64,000 nucleotides of DNA from CAWAYH01 sp963786195. GTDB lineage: Bacteria; Acidobacteriota; Vicinamibacteria; Vicinamibacterales; 2-12-FULL-66-21. Each line of letters opens with the position of its first letter. Within the stretch, counting starts at the first letter, position 1. The notes under the pieces are model-generated. The model saw nothing but the letters and a program-made list of their open reading frames with translations, searched no databases and had not been told where the DNA came from. Below are positions 27,800 to 37,219 of the stretch, in pieces. Position numbers and translations under genes: made by a program. Location: positions 186,001 through 250,000 of the forward strand of contig CAWAYH010000010.1 of the NCBI GenBank assembly GCA_963786195.1. The letters are read 5' to 3'.

Positions 27800-28528
27800 G
27801 TGCGGACAGATCATCATTACTGGTACTCGCCGCGGCTCGAGCACGACATGGGCGTCGCGGTATTCGGACACTGGGGGCCGCCGATGCTGGCGTTTCCGAC
27901 CAGCCACGGCGACGAGTGGGAGCACCAGCGGAACAGCATGGTGGACGCGCTCGGTGAGTTCATCGAGGCGGGGCGCGTCAAGCTGTTCTGCGTCGGATCC
28001 AACAACCACGAGTCGTACCTGAACAGCGGCGCGCACCCGTTCCACCGGAGCTGGCGTCAGCGCATGTTCGACGAGTACATCCGCGACGAGGTGATCCCGT
28101 TCATCTACGCCGACTGCCAGAGCCCTGGCATTCCGATCGCGACGATGGGCGCGTCGCTCGGCGCGTATCACGCGGCCAACACGCTGTTCCGCTATCCGCA
28201 CATGATCAAGCGCTGCTACGCGCTGTCCGGCGTGTACGACCTGCAAGCGGTACATGGACGGGATGTACGACAACAACTTCTACTTCCAAAACCCGGTGGA
28301 TTACCTGTCGAATCTCAGGACCCGTGGGTCCTCAGCCAGCTCGCCACGTGCGAGATCCGGCTGGTGACCGGGTCCGGTCCCTGGGAGGAAAGCCGCTTCT
28401 CGTACGAGCTGTCAGGCATCCTGGCGCGCAAGGGCATCCGCCATCATCTGGACGACTGGGGTCCCCGCGGCGGTCATGACTGGCCGTATTGGAAGGATGA
28501 GATGCGGGAGTATCTCTCGCACTGGTGA
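27800..28528 (+). CDS. Alpha/beta-hydrolase esterase, internal compensated frameshift
   Basis: About 242 residues of the PF00756-like esterase type. The nucleophile is in ATMGASLGAYHAANTLF and the catalytic histidine in RGGHDWPYWKDEM near the end. It starts at GTG four bases after the deacylase stop, with GGAAGTAAGGAAG as ribosome site. Between about 28242 and 28316 the reading is out of frame: removing an extra C and restoring one G gives DLKRYMDGMYDNN and SNLRDPWVLSQL, so the 25 residues in the raw translation there are artefacts. No signal peptide is visible. The substrate is unknown; co-transcription with the deacylase is likely. Confidence 0.8.
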   Translation: MRTDHHYWYSPRLEHDMGVAVFGHWGPPMLAFPTSHGDEWEHQRNSMVDALGEFIEAGRVKLFCVGSNNHESYLNSGAHPFHRSWRQRMFDEYIRDEVIPFIYADCQSPGIPIATMGASLGAYHAANTLFRYPHMIKRCYALSGVYDLQAVHGRDVRQQLLLPKPGGLPVESQDPWVLSQLATCEIRLVTGSGPWEESRFSYELSGILARKGIRHHLDDWGPRGGHDWPYWKDEMREYLSHW

Positions 28529-28563
28529 ACCTGCGCGTTCGCCCGGCCTCGATCAGCTCTCGG

Positions 28564-29611
28564 TCAGTGTTGTCCGTGTTGTCCGCGGCCGAGGTCGAAC
28601 TTCTCCAGCAGGTACTGCCCCTTCTCGATGACCTGATCGTCGTCGATCCACACGTCGCAGCCGCGCGTCAGGACGTCGACATGCGTGCGCGACGCCCAGT
28701 CCGCGTGCGTCTGGTTGCCATAGGGATCGCCGAAGGCCAGGTGCACGCCCGGCACTTTCTCGTCCTGGAGCAGGACGCCGATCATGTCGCGGAGGCCGAG
28801 GTTCGTGCCGAAGGCGAGCTCTCCGACGCGGTCGCTGTTGTCGTCCGTGTGGCAGTACGACCAGAAGTCGCGCTCGAGATCGCCGCGATCGCGATCGTGC
28901 CGACACGAGTCGACCGCCGCGGATTTCGAGCACGAGGGGCGATCGTTCGAGGCTGCCGTACTTCGCGTTGAAGTAGTCGCCGGCCGTGCCGTCGCAGACG
29001 AACGTCCCGTCTACGGACGCAGGTGTGGTGAACACCTCGCCCGCCGGCAGGTTCGACCAGTAGCGGGGATTGATGAGGCCGCTCGTCTTGACCCACGCGA
29101 GCGACCGATCGAATGTCGCGGTGAAGTCGGTGCCGGCCGCGGTACGCACGGTCAGCCGGCGTGCGGACGGCATGCGCTCGCAGAGCTGCTGGCTCAGACG
29201 ATCCACACGGCGGTAGTCCGCGCGCATGCCTTCGCGCATGATGCGTGGCGTCACGCCCACCATGTGCGCGTAGCGGATGCGCCGGCGCTCCACGAGGCCA
29301 ACGATCGCCATCCGCGCGCCCAACTCGCCTTCCTGGGGCTGCACGCACAGGATCCCCGCGTCAGCCGTGTCGAGCGCGGAGAGCACCGCCGGCGGCGCGC
29401 CGGTCATCGGGCGGGTGGTGACGGACTCGATGTTCAGACATCGCGTGGTCGCGCCGCGATCGGCGAGCGCCTGCTCGAGGCTCGCGGCCACATCGCGGCT
29501 CGATTCGTCGGCGATGAGCGCGACCCGTTCGCCTCGCTCGATCGCAAGGCAGACGTCGACCGCGTTGCGCGCACCTGGAAGAAGATCCGGAGACGCCGAA
29601 CCAAAGGTCAT
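28564..29611 (-). CDS. M29-like (COG2309) aminopeptidase, frameshifted
   Basis: About 348 residues resembling leucyl/T-type metal aminopeptidases of COG2309. The C-terminal metal-site region is clear: VGELAFGTNLGLRDMIGV, VPGVHLAFGDPYGNQTHADW and HVDVLTRGCDVWIDD. Upstream parts include ALADRGATTRCLNIESV and TVRTAAGTDFTATFDRS. At least two indels between about 28780 and 28915 shift the frame before FWSYCHTDDNSDRVG. The ATG at 29611 is used. The last codons (GRGQHGQH, stop at 28564) are encoded by the 9-base repeat at 28569. It lies behind the metallophosphoesterase gene with a strong palindrome between them. Confidence 0.7.
28569..28586. repeat. Nonanucleotide repeat GTTGTCCGY, two units
   Basis: Two tandem units GTTGTCCGT GTTGTCCGC at the 3' end of the aminopeptidase gene, in the convergent junction with the esterase. 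Related arrays lie at 52361-52402 and 55538-55573. Confidence 0.8.
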
Positions 29612-29617
29612 AGTCTC

Positions 29618-29687
29618 GGGGACACTCAAGCGTGACTGTCCCCATTTTGACAGTACGAAACGGGGACTGTCACGTTTGAGTGTCCCC
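29618..29687. terminator. Long inverted repeat between metallophosphoesterase and aminopeptidase genes
   Basis: Arms 29618-29643 and 29662-29687 (GGGGACACTCAA...TGTCCCC) pair at 24 of 26 positions around an 18-base loop. The right arm contains the minus-strand TGA (29672-29670) that ends the metallophosphoesterase gene. It could attenuate transcription between the two genes. No T run follows, so a classical intrinsic terminator is uncertain. Confidence 0.6.
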
Positions 29688-30523
29688 GGTGTCCCCGAGG
29701 ACGAAAACTGTGATCTCGGGGCGGACGTTGAACCGCACGTGCAGCAGGTGACCGACTCCGCGATTAATGTACAAGTGCCGCTCGCCACTCAGGGGAAACT
29801 CACCCGCGGTGTAGCGCCGGTTGCGGACGGGCAGCAGCGGCGGCGGTAGAAACGGCGGACGGCACTGGCCACCGTGCGTATGGCCCGACAGGATCCACCC
29901 GTGGAAGCGCTCCCACCCGGGCAGGTCGACGGTGTCGGGTTGTGGCTCAGCGCGAGCGACGCACGCCGATCGTCGAGGCGCGAGAGAATCGACGCATCGA
30001 ATCGCCGGCCCCACAGATCGTCGAGACCGACCACCTGCAACCCGTCGACGTCCTGGACCACGTTCCTCAGGATCGTGATCCCAAATGGCGCGACGGTTTC
30101 CACGACACGCTCGGCGATGTCGGGACGAGACCACGCGGGACCGTAGTCATGATTGCCGAGGACGCCCAGCGTCGCGAGCCGACCCGTCGGGAAATGACGA
30201 TAGACCGATGACATCTGCGCGAAGACGTTGTCGTGATGACTGATCAGATCGCCCGTGAGGACGACGATGTCCGGACGCAGATCGGCGACGCGTCCGAAGA
30301 CATCAATCAGATAGTCGTCGTCCACGCGCGGACCGACATGCACGTCGCTGATCTGCACGAGCGTGCGCCCGACCAGCGACGGCGGAAGCCCTGGAACCGC
30401 CAGTGGGCGCCTGACAATCTCGAGCCAGTGCGGCTCGATCCGCCAGGCGTAGACGCCTGACGTAGCCGCAGCGCCGGTGACCAGCGTGGCCGTGCGAAGA
30501 AAACGGCGACGCGTGACCATCAT
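29670..30523 (-). CDS. Tat-exported calcineurin-like metallophosphoesterase, one frameshift
   Basis: About 284 residues. A twin-arginine-type signal (VTRRRFLRTATLVTGAAA) precedes the metallophosphoesterase core with all metal motifs: VQISDVHVGPRV, VVLTGDLISHHD, GVLGNHDYGPAW and ILSGHTHGGQCRPP. One missing base near 29945 breaks the frame; corrected it reads LALSHNPDTVDLPGWERF. The pattern is like YkuE-type phosphodiesterases that act on lipids or phosphodiesters outside the cytosol. The start overlaps the stop of the upstream hydrolase (ATGATGG), and the C-terminal tail and stop are provided by the inverted repeat at 29618-29687. Confidence 0.83.
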
Positions 30524-31383
30524 CGCCCGCCTCCTTCGTAGTGCTCTTCCATCCAGTCGTGGATTTCCAGCCAGCTCAGAGCCAGCGACTGGTTGTGACC
30601 GGCCCCATCGACGACCAGCAGCCGTTTGGGCCCCGAAAGCGCGCGAAAGACGCGCCCGGAATGTTCCGGAGGCGTCTCCCGATCGAGTGCGCCATGAATG
30701 AGCAACACAGGGACCTTGATGCGGGCCGCGGCCCGGACAGGGCTGACCGCGTCGACCTCGAAGCCGCCCGACGCTTCCGCGATCGCAAAGGCGCGGCGCG
30801 TCAGGCCGTGAGTGAGAAAGAACGGCGCCCGTTCGAGCGCTACCGTCCTGAGATCTGAGAACGTCTCGACTGCGATGACGCCGTCGATCCGACCATCGTC
30901 GGCGGCGGCCTGGAGCGCAACTGCCGCGCCAAGCGAGCTTCCCATGACAATAATCGGTCCCGTCTCGATCGTGTCGAGCACGCGCTGCAGGTCGAGCTTC
31001 TCGTAGTAGCCGTACGTACACAGGTTCCCGCCTGAGTCTCCGTGAGCGCGGCTGTCGTACGCAATGACATCGAATCCACGCTGAACGAACTGTTCGGCAG
31101 GGCCGGCCGCTGAACTGCGGTTGTCGGCGATCCCATGCAGGTACACGACAGTTCCGCGACGAAGACCCTCAGCGGCAAAGCGCCAGCCCTGCAGCGTGAC
31201 GCCAGCACCTTTGTATTGAACGTCCTCGAGAAGCCGAGCGGGGCGTGTGAAGGCAGTCCGCCGGTAGGGGTGCACCAACCCGTTGGCGGCCCATGACGGC
31301 AGTTCCCGCCACACGACGACTCCCGCCGTCATCAGGAGGCCGGCCGCGACGCCACGCGTCCACTTCGATCTCTTGGCCATCAT
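30520..31383 (-). CDS. Membrane-anchored alpha/beta-hydrolase
   Basis: A 287-residue serine hydrolase with an N-terminal membrane helix (GVAAGLLMTAGVVVWREL). The oxyanion region is YLHGIADNRSSAAG, the nucleophile IVMGSSLGAAVALQAA, the aspartate region VLLIHGALDRETPPEHS and the histidine VVDGAGHNQSLAL. It resembles BEM46/YfhR-type hydrolases. The substrate is unknown. It lies five bases behind the sensor kinase and overlaps the metallophosphoesterase gene, so it belongs to an operon running from the response regulator. Confidence 0.83.
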   Translation of the reverse strand: MMAKRSKWTRGVAAGLLMTAGVVVWRELPSWAANGLVHPYRRTAFTRPARLLEDVQYKGAGVTLQGWRFAAEGLRRGTVVYLHGIADNRSSAAGPAEQFVQRGFDVIAYDSRAHGDSGGNLCTYGYYEKLDLQRVLDTIETGPIIVMGSSLGAAVALQAAADDGRIDGVIAVETFSDLRTVALERAPFFLTHGLTRRAFAIAEASGGFEVDAVSPVRAAARIKVPVLLIHGALDRETPPEHSGRVFRALSGPKRLLVVDGAGHNQSLALSWLEIHDWMEEHYEGGGR

Positions 31384-31388
31384 GCTGT

Positions 31389-33069
31389 TCAGGATACGGA
31401 CGAGGCCCGTGAAACGCCGTGAGCAAAGCGTGAAGAAGGCTGAACGGCGGACGCGCGCGGCAGACGAACCTCGAACCGCGCCCCGCCGCCGTCACGGTTC
31501 GCGGCGCGAACGGACCCGCCGTAGCCCTCGACGATCGCCCGCGCGATGGCGAGCCCGAGACCGGTGTGGTCCCGGCGCCCTGCGCCCTCGGTCGGCCGGT
31601 ACGTGAAGAATCGCTCGAAGACGCGCTCGAGGTGTGTGTCCGGAATGCCAGGGCCGCGATCGTCGACCGTCACGACGCACGACCCCTGAATCGAGTCCTC
31701 CACGGCCAGGCTGACCTCGACGGCTGAGCCCTTCGGGGAAAAACTGAGGGCGTTGCGCAGAGACGTTCTCGAAGACCTGGGCCATCCTGTCCCGCGCTAC
31801 TCTGACGAACGCCGGTGTGGCATCGCGCGCGAACACGAGTTCGACCCGATCGTCGCTGAGCCGCAGCCCCTGCACGATTTCAGCGATCAACGCCCCGAGA
31901 TCGATCGTGTCGACCGCATCATGGGCGAGTTGCCCGTCGATCGCCGCCAGCTCGCGAACACCCGATACCAGGCGCTCCAGCCGATCGACGTCACGGGTCA
32001 TCATCCCCAGCATGCGCGCACGCTCCGACCCATCGTCTGTCGCGGCGATCATTTCCGTCGCGGTACGGATCGACGCCAGGGGGTTCTTGAACTCGTGGGA
32101 AACGTCCGCGGCAAACGACTCCAGCAGTCGGATATGCGCGTCCAGCCGGCGCGTCTGATCCTCGAGCGCACGAGCGAGATCGCCCACTTCGTCGCGCCGG
32201 TCGACGCCCGCGAAGCGCTCGGGGGGCGCTCGCCGATCGGCAAGCGCGAGTGCGCTGTGACGAAGCCGGACGAGCGGACGCACGAACGTCGCCGACACCA
32301 GCAGGCTGAGCACGACCGCCGCGGCGAGAGACGCCACCACGATCTGGAAGATCCGCAGCCGGACATCGTAGAGCGCCTGGAGTATCCGGAATGTCGACTG
32401 CGACACGAGCACCGCACCGACGACCCGATCGCCGTCACGGATCGGCACGGCGGTGTGGAGCGTCAGCGACCTCTGTCCGGCTGTGGGTCGCGTGGCCGCA
32501 CCGTATTTGCCCTCGAGCGCGGCTCGTACTTCAGGCCCTGCCGCAGGCACCGGATCCGTCGTGTGGGATGCCGGCGTCAGCCGTGACGGCACGAGCAGGG
32601 ACCGGCTGACACTCGTCACGGCTCGCCTGAGGCGCGCGAGCCAGGCGCCAAGGCGGTACAGCGGACGCTGCCGAACGCCCTTGGCCGGCACGTCGTATTG
32701 CGAGGCAGCCTCGTCTGGAGGCCGATCGCCGGATCGCTCGGCGATCCGCGCGGAATCCGCGACGAGCGCACCGGCGCCGTTGTACACGCGCACGCGCGCG
32801 TCACCGCGGCGCTCGAGCCGTGTCAACAGAGCAACCGCCTCGTCTGTCGCCAACTCGCTTCGGGCGCCGAGAGCCGCGGCCACCAGCCGGCCCTGCTGCA
32901 CCATGCTGCGCTCCTGTGCCTGCAGCAGCTCGGTCTCGTACACGTCCAGGTAGAAAATGCCGGCGACGGGCAGAAACACGAGCAGCAGGTTGAACACCAG
33001 CAGTCGGGTGCCGATGCGCGACGGGCGCAGCCGGCCGAGCGACGCCAGACGCGACGTCAGCCAACTCAT
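31389..33069 (-). CDS. Sensor histidine kinase, ChvG-like, one frameshift
   Basis: About 560 residues. TM1 (RLLVFNLLLVFLPVAGIFYL), a periplasmic stimulus-sensing domain of about 230 residues, TM2 (IVVASLAAAVVLSLLVSATF), a HAMP linker (VRPLVRLRHSALALADRR), the H-box ADVSHEFKNPLASIRTATEM and an HATPase domain with DDRGPGIPD, FERFF and HTGLGLAIARAIVEG. An extra T near 31755 breaks the frame at the N-box; corrected it reads VFENVLRNALSFSPKGS. The TM1 plus sensing-domain pattern is that of ChvG/ExoS-type kinases. Its start overlaps the stop of the response-regulator gene (ATGA), its obvious partner. Confidence 0.85.
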
Positions 33070-33770
33070 GACTGGCGGTAACGATAGCCCGCGCCGTACA
33101 CGCCTTCGATCAAATCGAAGGCCGGATCGATCGCCTGAAACTTGCGGCGGATTCGCTTCACGTGGCTGTCAATCGTGCGATCGCTGACCGACACACGATC
33201 CGGATACGCGTCCTCCATCAACTGCTCGCGAGTCTTGACGATTCCAGGACGCCGCGCGAGCCCTTCGAGCAGCAACAGCTCCGTCACCGTCAGCGGAACG
33301 CCACGCCCGTTCCAGGCCACCGTCAGCCGAAGCGGATCGACGATGAGCGGCCCGACGACGAGCGGTTGATCGTCGGTCGTTCGCGCGCTCTCACCAATCG
33401 AGGCGCGCCGGAGCAGCACCTTCACGCGAGCCATCAGCTCACGCATCGAAAACGGCTTGCACAGGTAATCGTCCGCGCCGATCTCGAGTCCAAGCACGCG
33501 ATCGAATTCGTCCTCGCGCGACGTGACGAAGATGATCGGCAGGGCATCGGACCGCGCGCGAAGCCGGCGGCAGATCTCGAGGCCGTCGAGCCGCGGCAGG
33601 CCGATATCCAGAATCACCAGATCCGGCAGCGTCCGCGACAACGCATCCCACGCGCGCACGCCATCGTCGAAGCTCTCTGTTCGGTACCCCTCCCTGCCGA
33701 GCGCGAGACACACCATCTCGCGAATCGTGTCTTCGTCCTCGACGACGCTCACGAGGCGGCCGGCAGACAT
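33066..33770 (-). CDS. OmpR-family response regulator
   Basis: A 234-residue two-domain regulator. The receiver has the acidic pair VVEDEDTIRE, phospho-acceptor aspartate in DLVILDIGLPRLDGLE, the threonine in IIFVTSREDEF and lysine in DDYLCKPFSMREL. The C-terminal winged helix carries RTIDSHVKRIRRKFQAID and GVYGAGYRYRQS. It is the partner of the overlapping kinase gene. Upstream, 146 bases separate it from the divergent creD gene, and this gap has a direct repeat that could be its binding site. Confidence 0.92.
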   Translation of the reverse strand: MSAGRLVSVVEDEDTIREMVCLALGREGYRTESFDDGVRAWDALSRTLPDLVILDIGLPRLDGLEICRRLRARSDALPIIFVTSREDEFDRVLGLEIGADDYLCKPFSMRELMARVKVLLRRASIGESARTTDDQPLVVGPLIVDPLRLTVAWNGRGVPLTVTELLLLEGLARRPGIVKTREQLMEDAYPDRVSVSDRTIDSHVKRIRRKFQAIDPAFDLIEGVYGAGYRYRQS

Positions 33771-33819
33771 TCACTTCACTGTAACCCGAACGCTGCCGGG
33801 CATCGCTGCCTTAGTGCCG

Positions 33820-33848
33820 CCACAATCTGACTGCGTGTTTCCACAATC
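33820..33848. promoter_or_regulatory. Candidate response-regulator operator (CCACAATC direct repeat)
   Basis: CCACAATC occurs at 33820-33827 and 33841-33848, 21 bases apart (two helical turns), in the only intergenic region shared by the regulator/kinase operon and creD. Direct repeats on one face of the helix are usual for OmpR-family binding. This is an inference from spacing alone. Confidence 0.4.
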
Positions 33849-33916
33849 CCGTCATCGTCGGGACTTCCCCGCACGCTGTAATCAACCTGGGCGCGCCACG
33901 TGCCCATGGAGGAATC

Positions 33917-35257
33917 ATGCGAACGTCGCCGATCGCGCGGCTGGGGATGATGGGCCTGCTGTTCCTGGTGTTGCTCATACCGCTGACGATGATGTACTCC
34001 GTCGTCGCCGAGCGTACGGCACGCCGAAATCAGGTCATGTGGGAGTCGACGGGCACATGGGGCAACACGCAGGTGGTTGGCGGGCCAGTACTGGTGGTGC
34101 CCTATCGCCATTCCTGGATCGATAGCGAGCGGCGCGTGCAACGTGCCACGGCGTACGCCTACTTCCTGCCGGAGACGCTGACGGTCGACGGGAGCATCGC
34201 GCCGTCGAAACTGGACCGGACGCTCTTCTCGATCACCGTCTATACGGCGAGCCTCAAGATCAGCGGACGCTTCACGCCGCCCGATCTCTCGCGCGCGAGG
34301 CCGGCTGCCGAGGAAATACTCTGGGATGAAGCGACCGTCAGCCTTGGGATTTCGGATCCGAAAGGCATCGCGCGCGCGCTCGCGCTGACGTGGGACGGCC
34401 GGCCGCAGCCGTTCGTGCCGGGCGTCAGCAGCGTGGGCCTCTTCGACGCCGGAGTCCAGGCCGCGGCGAGCGGGCTGGACGCCTCGAGGAAAGAGCCCGT
34501 CTCATTTGCGCTCGAGCTCGAGCTGAGAGGCACCAGCGAGCTCTGGTTCCTGCCCTCCGGCAACGAGACCACGGTTCACCTCGCATCGAGCTGGCCGCAT
34601 CCGAAGTTCTCGGGCTCTCCGTCACCGGTTGAGCGGACCGTCAGCGCGACCGGATTCACGGCCGACTGGCGCGTCCCGTATTTCGGCCGGGGTTATCCGC
34701 CAGTGTGGTACAGCTACGGCCAGAACACGGACCAGTTGAAGGCCAAGGCGGGCACGTCGATCTTCGGCGTCGCGCTGGTGAATCCCGTCGACATCTACTC
34801 GATGACCGAACGCGCCCTGAAGTATGCGGCGCTGTTCATCGTGCTGACGTTCGTCATCGCGTTCTTGTGGGAAATCACCGGCGGCGTGTTGGTGCATCCC
34901 GTGCAGTACCTGTTCGTCGGCTTCGCGATGTGCGTGTTCTACCTGTTGCTGCTCTCGATTGCCGAGCACTGGGGGTTCGATGTGGCGTATGCGATCGGCA
35001 CGATTGCGACGGTGGGTCTGCTGGCGTGGTACTGGAGCTGGGTCCTGAGCGGCCGCCGGCAGGGTGTGCTGATGGGCGCCGCGCTGACGGTCCTGTATGG
35101 CTACTTGTACCTGTTGCTCCGGCTCGAGGACTCGGCGCTGCTTGCCGGCTCGATCGGCCTCTTTGCCATGCTCGCGCTCGTCATGTTCCTCACGCGACGC
35201 GTGAACTGGTACGAGCTGCGAATGGGCAATGGTCAGCGGCCAACTCACAACGCGTAG
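33917..35257 (+). CDS. creD: CreD-family inner-membrane protein
   Basis: A 446-residue protein with one N-terminal membrane helix (LGMMGLLFLVLLIPLTMMY), a large beta-rich periplasmic domain (about 35-285; GPVLVVPYRH, KISGRFTPPDLS, WRVPYFGRGYPPVWYSYG) and a C-terminal bundle of about six helices starting ALKYAALFIVLTFVIAFLWE. This is the architecture and motif set of CreD, in E. coli the main target of the CreBC two-component system. Here a two-component pair is divergently adjacent. GGAGGA precedes the ATG. Its stop codon is the first triplet of repeat copy B. Confidence 0.88.
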   Translation: MRTSPIARLGMMGLLFLVLLIPLTMMYSVVAERTARRNQVMWESTGTWGNTQVVGGPVLVVPYRHSWIDSERRVQRATAYAYFLPETLTVDGSIAPSKLDRTLFSITVYTASLKISGRFTPPDLSRARPAAEEILWDEATVSLGISDPKGIARALALTWDGRPQPFVPGVSSVGLFDAGVQAAASGLDASRKEPVSFALELELRGTSELWFLPSGNETTVHLASSWPHPKFSGSPSPVERTVSATGFTADWRVPYFGRGYPPVWYSYGQNTDQLKAKAGTSIFGVALVNPVDIYSMTERALKYAALFIVLTFVIAFLWEITGGVLVHPVQYLFVGFAMCVFYLLLLSIAEHWGFDVAYAIGTIATVGLLAWYWSWVLSGRRQGVLMGAALTVLYGYLYLLLRLEDSALLAGSIGLFAMLALVMFLTRRVNWYELRMGNGQRPTHNA

Positions 35258-35306
35258 TGTCCGCCTTCAGGCGGACTATCAAGGGTCCGGCTGAAGCCGG
35301 ACCCTA
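35254..35306. repeat. Double-hairpin REP-like element, copy B (inverted order)
   Basis: TAGTGTCCGCCTTCAGGCGGA then TCCGGCTGAAGCCGGACCCTA: the two palindromes of copy A in the reverse order, meaning the element is inverted. The left TAG (35255-35257) ends creD and the right CTA (35304-35306) is the stop of the minus-strand DUF2071 gene, so the whole 47-base gap is the element. Confidence 0.88.
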
Positions 35307-36071
35307 CCTGTCAGTATCCGCCTTGTCGGCAAGCCGCTTCCCTGGGTACACGGCCACCGGCGAGCCGTCCGCCACGAAGGCGGAGCGCGGGCGGCCGTTG
35401 AGAATCGTTCCGAACTCCGCTCCGTAGAGCGCGGCGGCCGGGCCCTCGAATCGCACGTCAGGGCTCGGCCAGACGCTCCAGGGCGGATGCGTGACTTCGT
35501 ACTCCAGCGTTCCACCGTCGCGCTGACGCGTGTAACCCCAATAGTGCTCCGTGACGAACTCGATCTCGGACTGAATCGGCCGGGGTTCGGCGCGCCCTCG
35601 ACAGACAGCGGACAGCACGAACGCATCGTCGAGGTACTGCCACGAATACTCGACCTCGCCGCCGTGATCGGGGTCGAGGCTCGCCCGGTGGCTCATGCTG
35701 GCGACGATGTAAGGCTCGTTGTAGAGCCAGCGCGCGCTCAGTGCAACCGCTGCGCGGGGCACGAGCTCGCGGATGAAGACCACCGCCCGCCGATCCGGTG
35801 CCCCAGTCATGCGCCTGCGAACGTAGAAGCGGAGGTTCACCTCTTCGAAATTGCGGTGACCGAGAATCGGCAGCCCGAGGACTCGCGTATCCGCGAAATG
35901 GAATCCGACCAGGCTGACGAGCGCGGACCCGTTCCAGAGATCCAGCGTGGTTCCGCGAGGGACGAGCGGCGCCAGCAGCGCCGGCGGCGCCTCGTAATTC
36001 AGGAGAATGAGGTTCTCCCATCGCGCGGTCAGGAATGGCCGCGCCTGTCCGTCAGCGCTGCGGACCGACAT
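35304..36071 (-). CDS. DUF2071 (YqjF-like) protein
   Basis: A 255-residue protein of the DUF2071 family, usually a single beta-barrel-like domain with no known reaction. Family landmarks are ARWENLILLNYEAPPALLAP, LVSLVGFHFADTRVLG, HRNFEEVNLRFYVRRR and VVFIRELVPRAAVALSARWL. Its start codon is two bases after the stop of the NHL-repeat gene, so the two are co-transcribed. An upstream extension of 64 codons is low-complexity and overlaps the neighbour, so it is not used. The stop is supplied by repeat copy B. Confidence 0.82.
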   Translation of the reverse strand: MSVRSADGQARPFLTARWENLILLNYEAPPALLAPLVPRGTTLDLWNGSALVSLVGFHFADTRVLGLPILGHRNFEEVNLRFYVRRRMTGAPDRRAVVFIRELVPRAAVALSARWLYNEPYIVASMSHRASLDPDHGGEVEYSWQYLDDAFVLSAVCRGRAEPRPIQSEIEFVTEHYWGYTRQRDGGTLEYEVTHPPWSVWPSPDVRFEGPAAALYGAEFGTILNGRPRSAFVADGSPVAVYPGKRLADKADTDR

Positions 36072-36073
36072 CC

Positions 36074-37195
36074 CTATCGCAGCCCGGACGCCTTGAAGCG
36101 AAGGGGCTGACCGACGAGCCGCGCCAGGTCGACACCTTTGCGCGGTCGCAGCTTCTGAACGCGTCCGTTGAAGACTTCGGCCACGTAGAGATTGCCGTCC
36201 TGATCGACGCTGATCTGATGTCCGCCCCACAGACCGCCGGGGAACTGGCCGTAGGTCCCCCACGAGTCGAGGAGCTGTCCAGAGAGATCGAGCTTCAGGA
36301 TCTTGTTCGACACGCCGTCGGACACCCAGAGGTGCTGGTCAGCGGACATGAACAGGTGGTAGGGCTGACGCAGATTCGGCCACTCGTCGAGATACTTGCC
36401 GTTCTCGTCGAAGATCTGAATGCGTGAGTGGCCGCGGTCCGAGACGTAGATGCGACGCGTGTTGTCGATCGCGATCCCGTGCACGGTGTTGAACTCCGAC
36501 GGCCCCGGCTTCGGACCCGACGCCGGCTTCCCCCAGGTCATCAGGAACTTTCCATCCCTGTCGAACTTCACGACGCGCGTGTTCGTGTAGCCGTCGCTCA
36601 CGAAGAACGTGCCGTCGGGCAGCCACGCGATGTCGGTCGGGCGCGCAAAATGCTTCTCGTCATTTCCCGGCACCTTGGCTTCGCCAAGCACCATGACGAG
36701 CTTCTTCCCGTCATTGGTGAACTTGAAGACCTGGTGCGCTCCATCGTCGACGAGCCAGACGTGCTTTTCTGGATCGTACGGATTGATGAGCACCTTGTGC
36801 GGCCGGACGAACAGCTTGTCGTGCTGCGTCCACGCCTCGATCAGCTTGCCCGAGCCATCGACGATGTAGAGGCAGTGGGTCCACTGCTGGGGCTCGACAG
36901 AGGTGGCCGGCGTGGGCGGCGTCGTGCCGCCGCCACGGCCGGCGGGCGCGGGCGGCAGGAACCCGCGTTGAAAGATGAAGATCTTGTTCGGTGTCTCGGC
37001 GAAGACGCCGGCCGTCGATCCCCACCGAAGGCCCTCGAATCCGGGAATCGGCTGGGGCCAGTTCGTCACGACCTCGTACGGACCGGTTTCATCCTCCCCG
37101 CCGCGCTCGGGTCCGTATCGCGACTGCTGAACGGCGACCGGGGTCGCGAGGAGCAACACCGCGGCGAGTCCCGTGGCAACGGTTCTAACGAGCAT
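36074..37195 (-). CDS. Exported NHL-repeat beta-propeller protein
   Basis: A 373-residue secreted protein with a signal peptide (GLAAVLLLATPVAVQQ) and about six NHL blades, seen in repeats such as HFARPTDIAWLPDGTFFVSD, VHGIAIDNTRRIYVSDRGHS and GGHQISVDQDGNLYVAEVF. The early part PYEVVTNWPQPIPGFEGLRW and GRGGGTTPP loop are typical of acidobacterial relatives annotated as peptidyl-hydroxyglycine amidating-lyase-like, but the lyase metal residues cannot be verified. It is the first gene of a pair with the DUF2071 gene. Confidence 0.8.
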   Translation of the reverse strand: MLVRTVATGLAAVLLLATPVAVQQSRYGPERGGEDETGPYEVVTNWPQPIPGFEGLRWGSTAGVFAETPNKIFIFQRGFLPPAPAGRGGGTTPPTPATSVEPQQWTHCLYIVDGSGKLIEAWTQHDKLFVRPHKVLINPYDPEKHVWLVDDGAHQVFKFTNDGKKLVMVLGEAKVPGNDEKHFARPTDIAWLPDGTFFVSDGYTNTRVVKFDRDGKFLMTWGKPASGPKPGPSEFNTVHGIAIDNTRRIYVSDRGHSRIQIFDENGKYLDEWPNLRQPYHLFMSADQHLWVSDGVSNKILKLDLSGQLLDSWGTYGQFPGGLWGGHQISVDQDGNLYVAEVFNGRVQKLRPRKGVDLARLVGQPLRFKASGLR

Positions 37196-37219
37196 GGCAG
37201 GACCTCTCTTTGGCCTCAG

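Noticed and set aside
29789..31021. Long minus-strand frame covering hydrolase and metallophosphoesterase
   Set aside because: Only the last part matches the metallophosphoesterase; the upstream part is a shifted frame of the hydrolase gene, which has its own intact catalytic triad.
33771..33785. TTCACTTCAC as an E. coli-type cre tag upstream of creD
   Set aside because: The E. coli site is two TTCAC units with a six-base spacer; here the units are adjacent, and the regulator is not clearly CreB.
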